64,000 bases of DNA from Dermatemys mawii. Its lineage: Eukaryota > Chordata > Testudines > Dermatemydidae. The stretch spans positions 20,971,626 to 21,035,625 of the forward strand of contig ML677334.1 of assembly GCA_007922305.1 (NCBI GenBank), in the 5' to 3' direction. The notes beneath the pieces were generated by a model, which made no database searches, had not been told where the DNA came from, and worked only from the letters and a program-made list of their open reading frames with translations. Position 1 is the stretch's first letter; the number at the start of each line of letters is the position of its first letter. Shown in pieces: positions 1 to 10,700 of this stretch. A program made the translations under genes and the position numbers.

Positions 1-632
1 GCATTTGATAGATTAAATAATCTAGTAATCTCTACCACTTGACAGCTCTTGTTCATAAACTAGATCAGGGATTTTTTTTTCAAAGAACGAAAATGTCAAG
101 GTGGGCGGCTATAGATGTCTCATTTTCCTGCCTTTTTGTAATGATTAATCATTTTTTATGAGAAATGTTATGACTTAGAATCTTTATGGCCATATAGTTG
201 GTTTATTTCCAGAAATGGTTGTTGTTTGAAAGTAAAATGTTATCTCTTCCAGTACAGAGTATTTCTCTACAAACTGATGCTTCTACTACACAATGAATTC
301 TCATAGCCATTCGAGTCAATGTGTTTAGACTTTTGTGGCTGGAATAATTTTGAATATCATTCAAATGGGGTTTGAAATTATTTGCATTGTTGTTATAGTA
401 TACAAAATTTCTCTAGATTTCTCCCTTCATGCTCAACAATACTGAAATGCTTAATAAAGTGCTGACTTAGGTACTGGTAATGAGGTGACTTTGTAGGCAA
501 ATGAAGTGCCCGTTATATATTCATCAACTGATCTTGAACAGACACACAAAATCTGATATTTTTATAAAGAACAAAATTCAAATATTGAAGTAATTTAAAA
601 TCTACATTAACCCTTTAATGACCATGGACAAT
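1..632. other. EXOC2 intron, no feature recognised
   Basis: AT-rich intronic sequence. I see no open exon, no repeat I recognise and no tandem array before the hAT insertion at 633. Confidence 0.5.
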
Positions 633-848
633 CAGGGCCAGCACTAGCCAATAGGTGACCTAGGCGACCGAAGCTATTGGCTGCAATTCAGCGGTGGAGG
701 CTGCTTGCTGATTTCGATGCTGGTGGCAATTCGGCGGCAGTTCAACACTGCGGAAGCCACCAGCAGCAATTCGGCGGCAGCAGCTTCTCCACCTTTTTTT
801 ATTTTTTCTTCACCACCTAGAGCAGCAAAAAAGCTGGCACCGCTCCTG
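633..848. mobile_element. Non-autonomous hAT-type element with perfect 8-bp target duplication
   Basis: A 216-bp GC-rich insertion starts CAGGGCCAGCAC and ends GGCACCGCTCCTG, giving imperfect terminal inverted repeats. It is flanked on both sides by the identical octamer TGGACAAT (625-632 and 849-856). An 8-bp duplication with CAG-type ends is characteristic of hAT transposons. There is no coding capacity. The interior repeats a short motif, AATTCGGCGGCAG, at least twice. Confidence 0.8.
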
Positions 849-890
849 TGGACAATGCAGTACTGTACATAAAGTACATATATACAGTAC

Positions 891-2545
891 TAGATGGTAT
901 ATATAGTACCAGGTGGTATTCACCCAAGAGTTTTGAAGGAACTCGGATGTGAAATTGCAGAACTGATAACTTTGGTATGTAATTCATTGCTTAAATCAGC
1001 CTCTATACCAGATGACTGGAAGATAGCTAATGTAACATAGATATTTTAAAAAGGCTCTAGGAGTGATCCTGGCAATTAAAGACCAATAAGAGTAACTTCA
1101 ATACCAAGCAAACTGGCTAAAAGTATAGTAAAGAACAGACTTATCAGACACAATGATGAACACAATAGGATGGGGAAGAGTCAACATGGCTTTTGAAAAG
1201 GGAAATCCTGCCTCACCAAACTATTAGAATTCTTTGAGAACGTCAACAGCAATGTGTGCACAAAGGTGATCCAGTTGATGTAGTGTACTTGGACTTTTAG
1301 AAAGCATTTGGCAAGGTTCCACACCAGAGATTCTTAAGTAAAGTAGGCAGTTGTGATAATAAGGAAGGTCGTCTTATGGATCAGTAACTGGTTAAAAGAT
1401 AGAAGAAAAGGGATAGGATTAAATGATGAGTTTTCTCAATGGAAAGAGGCAAATATTGGGGTCCCCTGGTGATCTGTATTGGAACCTGTGCTGGTCAACA
1501 TATTCATAAATGATCGCGAAAAGGGGGTAAATGTAGAGGTAGCAAAGTTGCAGACAATACAAAATTACTGAAAACAGTTAGATCTAAATTGTGAAGATTT
1601 GTGAAGATTTTCACAAAATTGGGTCACTGGACAACAATATGGCAGATGAAATTTAATGTTGATAAGTGCAAAGTAATTCACATTGGAAAAAATAATCCCA
1701 ACTATTCATATAAAATTATGGATCTAAATTAGCTGTTACCATTCAAGAAAGAGTTCTTAGTATCATCATGAATAGTTCTCTGTAAACATCAGCTCGATGT
1801 GCAGCAGGAGGCAAAAAAGTGAGCAGCATGTTAGAAGGGATACATAATAAGAGAAAAAATCACAGCACCACTATATAACTCCATTATACACCCATATCTT
1901 GATTACTGTGTGCAGTTCTGGTTGTCTCATCTCAAAAAAGATATATAAGAATTGGAAAAGGTATAGAGAAGGGCAACAAAAATTATTAGGGATATGGAAC
2001 AGCTTCCATATGAGGAGAGATCAAAAAAGATTACTTTAGAATAGAGATAACTGAAGGGGGCTATGATAGAGAGCTATAAAATCATGAATGTTGTGGAAAA
2101 AGTGAATAGAGAAGTGTAATTTACCCCTTCACAGCACAAGAACCAAGGTCACCTGATGAAATTAATAAGCAGTACGTTTGAAACAAACATAACAAAGTAT
2201 TTCTTCACACAATGCATAGCTAAGCCGTGGAACTTGTTGCAAAGGGATGGTGTAAAGGCTAAACGTATAACTGGGTTGAAAAAAGAATTGGGTAAGTTCC
2301 CAGAGGATAGGCCCATCAAAGTCTATAGTCAAAAATGGTCAGGAACACAACCCTGTGCTTTTGATGTCCCTGAACCTCTGATTGCCAGAAGCTGGGACTG
2401 GCTGAGTGGGGATGAATTATCCGATAATTACCCTGTTCTGTTCATTCCTTCCGAACCTTCAGGCCCTGGCCACTGCCAGGAGACAGGATTTTGGGTTAGA
2501 TGAATCACTGGTCTGAGCCAACACAGCTATTATATAAACATTCAT
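891..2545 (+). mobile_element. CR1 LINE fragment (reverse transcriptase to 3' end), decayed
   Basis: The + strand in shifting frames reads CR1-type reverse transcriptase: G-I-H-P-R-V-L-K-E-L-G near 912, S-I-P-D-D-W-K near 1000, K-A-F-(G)-K-V-P-H-Q-R near 1300. The C-terminal K-Y-F-F-T-Q-C-I-A-K-P-W-N-L-L segment is near 2190. The end (about 2400-2545) is the CR1 3' UTR, with a GCCACTGCCAGGAGACAGG block. The open frame 2156-2503 is this relic tail and not a gene. Many stops and frameshifts are present and the 5' endonuclease half is missing. Confidence 0.85.
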
Positions 2546-2799
2546 TGGGTGAGCATGAGGGCCATATTAGTACCTCGATGGATAGTTAGATTATCCTTCT
2601 AAGCATGGTAGCCAGTTTAGAAAACAGCAGTGTTTAAAACAAATATTGAATAACATTAATGTTTCATATTAAGTACTGAAGAGATAACTTGTAGGAGGTT
2701 AGGGAACATGCTGCTGTTGCACAAATACCATGAAAGAAAATAGAATAGTGTTTTGGCTGCAGTTACTGTTTTTAGGAGTTGCTATGTCCACTAATTCCT

Positions 2800-2876
2800 C
2801 ATGGACAGATTAGAAATCAGATTAGATCATCATAATGGTCCCTTCTGACCTTAAAGTTTATGAGTCTATGAGTTGA
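2800..2876 (+). mobile_element. CR1 3'-end fragment
   Basis: The sequence GATCATCATAATGGTCCC continues into TTCTGACCTTAAAGTTTATGAG. This is the conserved CR1 3' terminal block, followed by a degenerate TATGAG repeat tail. Only the last tens of bases of an element are present, as is usual for 5'-truncated CR1 copies. Confidence 0.7.
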
Positions 2877-3956
2877 CTCATCTAGTCATATATTTCCACG
2901 TGAATGCCATTAGGCACTCAACCTTTAGAGTCACTTCTTTCTCTCTGTTTATTCAAAGTACCTTCACTCTGTCTTATCTCTTATAATAGGTTTACATAGA
3001 TGCATTATCAGATGAAGTGTTATTTTCAACCATTCAGGAGTGAGTTCAGATAAACAGAAGTGTAGGAAGTGACATCTACTGTCTGTACTGACAAATCTCC
3101 TTTCTCCTATAGTTAAGTAGAATTACCCTGTTGTGTTGCAGTATCACAGATAAGCTTAGACAGGGGGAACCAACAACCACAGCCTGTAATCTTATTCTTG
3201 CACAATCTGTTTTTGCCAAATCCAGGGAATGCATCATCCTGTATTGTAGATGTAATCAAGCAATTCCAGGGAGGAGTTTTGCACATCTTAAAACATTAAA
3301 CACTTTTTATGGGCAACTTGACAAAACCCTGAAAGATTTTTTTAATTTAACAGTTCTAGGAAGTACAGACCAGATCCTGATTTCAGTCAAGAATGCAAGA
3401 TCTAACCTAATTAGCATTATCTTCTTGACCCAGAAAGATTTCATTTTAAGGTGGAAATAGTCTAAAACATTTCTGTCCACAAGAAATCCTTCTTTTTTTT
3501 TAATAAAAGACCAAAAGATTCACTAATCTCAGCCATGGTAACCTCATCGCTAATGATACCAGTTGGATTGATTTCAAGATGCTTCTCTTTTTTATAGGTT
3601 AGTGGGAATATTAATGCTGCTTTCTCGTGTTTGTGAGTCAGGGGAATTCCACTGTGTACTTATGGAAACCTTTCTATTAAGTTCAGTGGACATCAGAGAG
3701 ACCCTAAGTTACACGACATTCATTGCCCATAGAATGACTAAAATCAAATTACATGACCGCTGTTTTAAAAACCCATCTCTGCATCAGTGATTTGCAGAGC
3801 ACAGAGGGCCGAATTAGCAGCTTCCCAAGATCCAGAGTGCCACCGTTAATTTGCATATATATATATTTATATATAATTGAATATGAATGCACATGTCTCT
3901 TTCTTATGGAGCCTTATAAGTGTACATATCTGTTTCTTATGAAGTCTTGTAAGTGT
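2877..3956. other. EXOC2 intron, nothing recognised
   Basis: No recognised repeat or exon. Small open frames (3131-3460, 3602-3790, 3753-4010) have no family resemblance, no splice context and AT-driven composition, so I treat them as chance. An AT dinucleotide stretch sits at about 3857-3875. Confidence 0.5.
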
Positions 3957-4616
3957 TGTGACAAAGCTCCAAGTTTGTACTTGTGGGTCCTGTGCTTCCT
4001 GGCAGATTGAGGGGCCTCAGAAACTCATCTAGGCCCCAGAGTGACCTCCCTTTCTCAGTATAATTGGCAAGAGTCACCGCCTAGTGAGTTCCCTTCATCA
4101 CAGGCCAGTATGGAAGATGGAAAAGGGGGGAGCCCGGGCCCACCCTCTACTCCGGACTCCAGCCCAGGGACCCTAATAGTATCAGCTAAGATGGCTGACC
4201 TTTTAGACACAAAACACAATACAATTCCCTGGGCTACTTCCCCACAGCAGTCTCCGCTTCTTCAAACCCCACTTCACCCTTACCTCAGGGCCTCCTTCCT
4301 TCTGTATGATATGTTGTCCACCACTCAGTCTCACCAACAGCACAACTTCCTCTCACAGCTCTTGACACCCACAGCCCACCTGACTAACTGGGAGGTTTTT
4401 ATTTGGTTTCAGCCAGTCCCTGATTGGCTTCAGGTGTCCCAATTAGGCCAGCTGTTTCTACTCCTTTCTAGAAGGTTCTTAATTGGCCCCAGGTGTCTTG
4501 ATTGGCCTGGAGTAGCCTTTGTTTGACTATCCAGGGAACAGGGACCTGCACATCCTGAGACTAATATACCTGCCTTCCAGCACTCTCCTATATCTTTCTG
4601 GTCTGACTCCGTCACA
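3957..4616. mobile_element. LTR-like element (possible solo LTR) with 4-bp GTGT duplication
   Basis: A 660-bp block begins TGTGACAAAGCTCC and ends GACTCCGTCACA, so it has TG...CA ends within a longer imperfect inverted repeat. It is bracketed by GTGT at 3953-3956 and 4617-4620. Composition is much more GC-rich than the surroundings. Two partial internal repeats of a CAGGTGTC/ATTGGC block lie near 4420-4520. TG...CA ends with a 4-bp duplication fit a solo LTR of an old endogenous retroelement. A TIR transposon with a 4-bp duplication is the alternative. The open frame 4041-4526 inside it has no recognisable domain. Confidence 0.45.
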
Positions 4617-4984
4617 GTGTACATAGAGCTTTCCAAATCACACAGACTTGGACTTAAACTCTTGACAACTCCAAAAGTGGGAGGGCATTTGTAATGGAGA
4701 ATTCATGGCTGAAGAATAAACCATAGCCATATGGCTAAAAAGAAACCACAACTGTACTGTACATGGAAAGGATAGAATCAAACAAATAATATATGGAGTC
4801 AGTTAAGGCTTGCAGAATGAAGATGAGGGTGAAATAAAAGGCAGAATGAACTAATGCTTGAGAAAAAGGAAATATAAGTTTGAGCTGTTGTTCCATAATT
4901 AAAATTACAAATGAGCTTCCATTATAAACCCCAACTCCCCACACCTCCACCCTAAGATCCACACTAAAAAATATCTACCTCATA

Positions 4985-5165
4985 AATAGTGGCTTGCAGT
5001 GTTGTTGTAGCCATGTTACTCCTGGGATATGAGAAATACAAGGTGGGTAAGATAATGTCCTTTGGTATTGATATTTGGAGCTCTAAAGTTTCTCTGTTTC
5101 ACCAACAGAAATTGGGCCAATAAAAGGTTTTGCCTCCTCCACCTTGTGTGTCTCATATTTAGTAG
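4985..5165. mobile_element. Penelope-like 3' tail in head-to-head inverted arrangement
   Basis: GTTGTTGTAGCCATGTTACT, then ATGAGAAATACAAGGTGGG, runs on the + strand. From about 5100 the same block returns in reverse complement (CCACCTTGTGTGTCTCATAT at 5139 onward), forming arms of about 50 bp. The text resembles the short tail of turtle Penelope-like elements as I remember it. The inverted order suggests a rearranged 5'-truncated insertion. Confidence 0.5.
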
Positions 5166-6824
5166 GTTATATCTGGTGCTGAGGTAGAATTTTTTTATAC
5201 ATTATGAACTAAAGTGGAAAAGGGGCTAGGTAAATATTTCATTTTGTGGTGCCCTTCCCCTCCCACCTCATCCCCCACCCCCCAAACAAAAACAAAAAAC
5301 AGAAATCCAGAGATATATAAAACTATGGGATTTATGCACAAGACCAAACTTCTGTTCTTTAGATTCTAAACTTCCTAGTTGACTCATGGACATGAAAATA
5401 GAGGCCTTAGCTTGTATTTTAAAATAAGTGAATCACTATCCCTTTTCCTTACCTATATAAAGCTGAAAATGTAACCTGTCACTAGGAGACTTGTCCACTT
5501 GTCCATGGGGGCAGTGGGGAAGATTTTTCTATTAAAAGGCTCATGAGGAGGCTGCCAATTCTAAGACTCACAGGCAGGAGCAGGAAAAGGTGGAGTAGGT
5601 CTCCATGAGGGGTCTCCCCTTTGCAGACTTCAGAAATTCCACTGGAAGTGGGTGTTAGGGAGGGAAGGAATTGCATCCCTGACCTTTTCCTGAGGCCCAT
5701 TTCTCACTTTTATGATCCTTTGTGGTTCTCAGCTGTTGGACTCATTTCTGACAAAGCTCAGGAGGCTCACTAGGTGGAGAAAGCAGGAAAGCACTAGTGT
5801 ATGCTGCTTCTGAGCACCAATTTCTCCCATTGGACTCCTCTGCTACTGGGAGCCTCCATGTCCCCACTAGTATACCTGCTTTCTCCCATATTCATATTCC
5901 CCTCCAGAACGCCTGTTTCCCCCCATATCTAGCTCAAAAGCTCATGTCTAGCTTTTCTCACCATCCACACTAACTTCAGGACCCAGAGATTTTCGATCAG
6001 AGTGCTCAGTAACAGTTTAGAAGGGTAGGAGCAGAAGGCAGAGCAACAAAAGCATCAGTGATTTATTTCCTCCTTGCTTCATTTAGGGAATCTTCAAGTG
6101 GTTTTCTGCACAGGGACTCCTATTTGATAAGTCTCCCAGGGAAGAAGGCAATGAAGTACTAGGTTCCCCCCACCCTTTGCCTTTTACTTCTGTTCTCCTG
6201 GGTTGGTCTTGAACCTTCCCCTCTCACCTGAATATATCTCATCCTGGAAGTCCCTAAACCTCACAGTGACTGAGAAACGTGCTGAGTGACATTTTAAAAG
6301 TTTTACCTTGAAATCTGATAAGCTCCTATCAACAAGTGGTCCCATGTCATTTTCTGCATGACTTGTTTAAGTAGCATTCATGGTGATATCAGAATGGTAA
6401 CTTTCTACTACTTTAGTATTATCTACATTTCAGGTTTCACATTATGTTCTGGAATTGCTTTACAAAATGTGGCTGTCTTGTGTAGTTATATTGTACAGTA
6501 TTGAAAGAGGTACAGTCTTTAAATATAGCGAGCAAATGAAACATACACATACATTAGTCAATGAGATACATCTTTTTGTAAGAGTGTTTCGGGGGTTAGT
6601 TGCTTTATTTGGAGGTTTCCTTAATTGTAGTGGTTCTAGTTAGCTGTATTCACACAAAGGAAAGAAGATCACATCCTTGCTCCATACTGTACCCAAAAGA
6701 GCTGCAGCTTATTGTTTGTACAAGGATACTTTAAAATAGTACTTGCAATGAACTTTGAATAAGCTGCTAGGAGGTCAGATCTCTGTGTTGAAACTGAATT
6801 TTTCAAAAGGATTACACTCTATAT
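5166..6824. other. EXOC2 intron, nothing recognised
   Basis: Contains a C-rich/A-rich low-complexity patch around 5265-5300 and otherwise unremarkable sequence. The open frames at 5482-5700 (minus) and 6455-6643 (plus) have no recognisable family. Confidence 0.5.
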
Positions 6825-7136
6825 CAGGGATTGGCAACCTTTCAGAAGTGGTGTGCTGAGTCTTCATTTATTCACTCTAATTTAAGGTTTCATGTGCCAT
6901 TAATACATTTTAACATTTTTCGAAGGCCTCTTTCTATAAGTCTATAATATATAATTAAACTGTTGTTGTATGTAAAGTAAATAAGGTTTTGAAATGTTTA
7001 AGAAGCTTCATTTAAAATTAAATTAAAATTCAGAGCCCTCCCCAAACCAGTGGCCAGGATCCAGGCAGTGTGACTGCCACTGAAAATCAGCTTGCGTACC
7101 ACCTTCAGCACGCGTGCCATAGGTTGCCTACCCCTG
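6825..7136. mobile_element. Non-autonomous hAT element with perfect 8-bp target duplication
   Basis: A 312-bp element starts CAGGGATTGGCAACCT and ends AGGTTGCCTACCCCTG, good terminal inverted repeats of the hAT/Charlie kind. It is flanked by the identical octamer CTCTATAT at 6817-6824 and 7137-7144. There is no transposase coding. It inserted about 460 bp upstream of an EXOC2 exon. Confidence 0.85.
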
Positions 7137-7230
7137 CTCTATATACAATGAATAATAAAAAAAATCCACAGTTACATTAGGTGGATTAAAAATATTATAA
7201 GGATTTTAAGCATTTGTATTTCAGGACATA

Positions 7231-7311
7231 AGCCAACTGCTAAAGGCTTGATCCTGCTTCCATTGAAGTCACTGGCAAAATTCCCATTGTGTTCAGTGAT
7301 ACAGGATCAAA
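7231..7311. mobile_element. Small palindromic MITE-like repeat
   Basis: GGCTTGATCCTGC at the left pairs with ACAGGATCAAAATC at the right. The centre is itself a partial palindrome (TTCCATTGAAGTC ... TTCCCATTGTG). It resembles the longer MITE at 24608-24730, whose ends also read GGCCCTGAT...ATCAGGGCC. Boundaries are approximate. Confidence 0.45.
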
Positions 7312-7597
7312 ATCTAAATTACAGAGTTATGAAGAAATTATGCTTATGGGAAGGTTATCCCATGATTCTTCACTATATCTTTCTGTGAAGCATCTGATAC
7401 TGGACTAGTCTGCCCAGTGATGTGATCCAGTATGGAAATTGTTAAGAGTCAAAGAGAGAGTGTTTAAAATTATACGGTTGTAAGCGTACAGCATGTTTCC
7501 TAAAAATCAAAGAGAAGACAAGCCATAAATTGGTGATTATTATTCTTGCTTTCATAATTAGTGGATAAATGTGCTTTTCTTTTTGCTTTGGTTTTAG

Positions 7598-7739
7598 ATT
7601 AGTATGGAATCCTTAAAGGAGTTGGATCAAAGACTGTTCGAAATTTACATTGAATTGAAGGCAGATCCTATAGTTGGCTCCTTAGAACCTGGCATTTATG
7701 CAGGATATTTTGATTGGAAAGATTGTCTCATTCCAACAG
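7598..7739 (+). CDS. EXOC2: EXOC2 coding exon (sixth from last)
   Basis: This exon encodes 47 residues and one base of the next codon, beginning [11 protein letters not shown] and ending K-D-C-L-I-P-T-G(split). The acceptor is a T-rich tract ending in TTTTAG at 7592-7597; the donor is GTAAAT at 7740. The start at 7598 gives phase 0 and keeps I-S-M, which matches the V-S-M I recall in mammalian EXOC2. A second AG at 7601-7602 would drop four bases and change the phase, so I prefer 7598. The Met at 7604 is internal and not a translation start. The exon follows 7.6 kb of repeat-rich intron and precedes the 39.7-kb intron. Confidence 0.93.
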
Positions 7740-10700
7740 GTAAATATCTGTTTAATAACTGTCTAATAATTATAACAGAGGCTGAGATGAATTGAGATTT
7801 AAAAATCTGATGTTTAATTACAAACTGTTTTCTCATCTGTTTTTTCTTAACATTTACCAAGATTTCATTTAAAGTTGTTTTTCAGAGATTTTACTTTACA
7901 ATTCCTAAATCTCTTTTCAAGTGCCCTCAAATGATTATAGCATCTTTTATCATTGATGTTCAAATGCTTGTTTTTCATGATTATTTTGCTTCATTGCTAA
8001 TATATAATGGAATGATTATGAAAGACTACTTTGCCATTTTTTCTTTTGAAATTCATTGGGATTTTTTGGAATTCTTTTATAAAGAATCTGGTCACTTTTT
8101 AACAGCCCTAACTGCAGTTTTGAAAAGGTGAAAGTTATAAGAAAATGTGTAGGTGTAGCATTGTAACAGTAGTTTAGCAACAGAAATTAAACCGTAGAAG
8201 GATTCATAGATTCCAAAGCCAAAAAGGGCCATTGTGATCATATAGTCTGACTTCCTTCCTGTATAACATAGACCATTGAAGTTCCCCCAAAGTACATACT
8301 ATAGTATATCTTTTAAACAAAAATCTAATCTTGATTTAAAAATTGCTAGTGATAGAGAATCTACCATAACCTTTGGTAAATTGTTTCAATGGTTAATTAC
8401 CCTCTGTTAGATATATTCCCCTTATTTCCAGTCTGAATTTGTCTAGCTTCAGCTTCCAGCCATTGGATCGTGTTATAGTTTTCTTTGATAGTCTAAAGAG
8501 CCTATTAGCAAATATTTATTTCCCATGTAGGTAATTCATTGGCTGTAATCAAGTCAGCCCTGAACCTTTTCTTAGTTACGGTAAATAGATTGAGCTCCTT
8601 GCATCTGTCACTAAAACTCATCTTTTCTGATTCTTTAATCATTTTGGTGATAACTAACGTAGATAGAATTAGTTATGATGGCCAAGATTTTCAAAAGTCA
8701 CTAATGATTTTGAATGCCTCCATTTTTGAGGCATCCACCTTTGAGATACTTTAATGAGGCCTACCTTTTAAAGAGTGTCTCTTCAGTACTTTCTGAAAAC
8801 CAAGTCCCTTGAAAATGTCTCCAGGTAGGTACCCCCAAAACCGAGGTACTCAAAATCATTGGTCGCTTTTGAAAATCTTGGTCAATATCTAATGGAAACC
8901 AGTGGAAACAAGGTACTGTGCACAGTTTAAAAAGTAAACAAAATGAGGAATACTTGTGGCACCTTAGAGACTAACCAATTTATTTCAGCATAAGCTTTCA
9001 TGGGCAATAGCCCACTTCATTGAATGCATAGAATGGAACACACAGAAGTAAGATGCATTTATATACACAGAAAGCATAAAAAGTTGGAAATTACCATACC
9101 AATTCTAAGAGGCTGTTTAATTTGGATGAGCCATTATCAGCAGGAGGAAAAAAGAAAAAAAAAACCTTTTGTAGTGATAATCAAGTGATCTGTGTCTGGC
9201 AGTTGACAAGAAGGTGTGAAGGAAACTTAACTAGGGAAATAGATTCAATTAGTGTAATGATTAAGCCATTCAGAGTCCCTGTTTAACCATTGGTTGATAG
9301 TGTCCAATTTGTAAATTAATTCCAATTCCGCAGCTTCTCGTTGGAGTCCGTTTTGAAAGTTTTTCTGTTTTAAAATTGACACCTTCAAATCTTTAATAGA
9401 ATGGCCAGGGAGGATGAAGTGTTCTCCTACTGGTTTTTGAATGTTATGATTCCTGATGTCAGATTTGTGTCCATTTATTCTTTTGCATAGAGACTGCCCG
9501 GTATGGCCAATGTACATGGCAGAGGGGCACTGCTGGCACATGATGGCATATATCACATTGGTAGATGTGCAGGTGAATAAGCCTCTGATGGTGTGGCTGA
9601 TGTGATTAGGTCCTATGATGGTGTCAGCTGAATGGATATGTGGACAGAGTTGGCATCGGGCTTTGTTACAAGGACAGGTTCCTGAGTTAGTGTTTTTGTT
9701 ATGTGGTGTGTGGTTGCTGGTGAGTATTTTGTTTCAGGTTGGGAAGTTGTCTGTAAGCAAGGACTGGTCTGTTTCCCAAGATCTGTGAGAGTGAGGGATC
9801 ATCTTTCAGGATAGGTTGTAGGTCTTTGATGATGCATTGGAGAGGTTTAAGTTGGGGGCTGAAGGTGACGACTAATGGTGTTTTGTTATTTTCTTTGTTG
9901 GGCCTATCCTGTAGTAGGTGGTTTCTGGGTACTCTTCAGGCTCTGTCAGTCTGTTTTTTCACTTCCCCAGCTGGGTATTGTAGTTTTAAGAATGCTTGGT
10001 AGAGATCTTGTAGGTGTTTGTATCTGTCTGAGGGATTGGAGCAAATGCAGTTGTATCTTGAGCTTGGCTGTAGACAATGGATCGAGTGGTGTGTCCTGGA
10101 TGGAAGCTGGAGGCATGTAGGTAAGTATAGCGGTCAGTAGGTTTCCGGAATAGGGTAGTGTGTATGTGACCATCATTTATTAGCACAGTTGTGTCTAGGA
10201 AATGGACCGTTTATGTGGATTGGTCCAAGCCGAGGTTGATCATGGGATGAAAATTGTTGAAATCATGGTGGAATTCCTCAAGGGCTTCTTTTCCATGGGT
10301 CCAGGTGGTGAAGATGTCATCCATATAGTGCAAGTAGAGTAGAGGCATTAGGAGACGAGAGCTCTAAGTAGAGTAGGGGCATTAGGAGACGAGAGCTCTA
10401 AGTTTGCCATAAAAATGTTGGCATACTGTGGGGCCATGCGGGTACCCATAGTAGTTCTGCTGACTTGAAGGTATATATTGTCTCCAAATGTGAAATAATT
10501 GTGGGTGAGAACAAAGTCACAAAGTTCAACCGTGACTCTTTAGTTGTTTTCAGTAAATCAGTGATTGATGACCGAGCTGTTTGGACTTTTGGGCTAGCTG
10601 AGTATTTTATACAGGTTTTGTATTAAAATTGAAGATTTTAGTAGGATTTTTTTAAGTAGTTTTTTTAAGTTTGACAGACCGTAACAGGAAATTACAATGT

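Larger units (their letters stand above)
8938..10560 (-). mobile_element. Penelope-like element (reverse transcriptase + GIY-YIG endonuclease), degraded
   Basis: Read on the minus strand from high to low coordinates, the relic shows [11 protein letters not shown] and [11 protein letters not shown] (about 10500-10405). The catalytic box [14 protein letters not shown] follows (YMDD at 10316-10327), then [10 protein letters not shown] near 10150. Next come [17 protein letters not shown] and the rest of a GIY-YIG domain (9245-9556), and finally the non-coding tail to 8938. RT followed by GIY-YIG is the diagnostic order of Penelope-like elements, which replicate through RNA. The copy is broken by stops and by a 34-bp tandem duplication. 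The 5' boundary is uncertain. Confidence 0.85.

Noticed and set aside
4041..4526. 161-codon open frame
   Set aside because: It lies within the LTR-like block, with low-complexity Ser/Pro/Leu content and no known family.
9875..10186. Plus and minus frames overlapping the Penelope-like RT
   Set aside because: The plus-strand frame is antisense shadow; the minus-strand frames are RT fragments already covered by the element.
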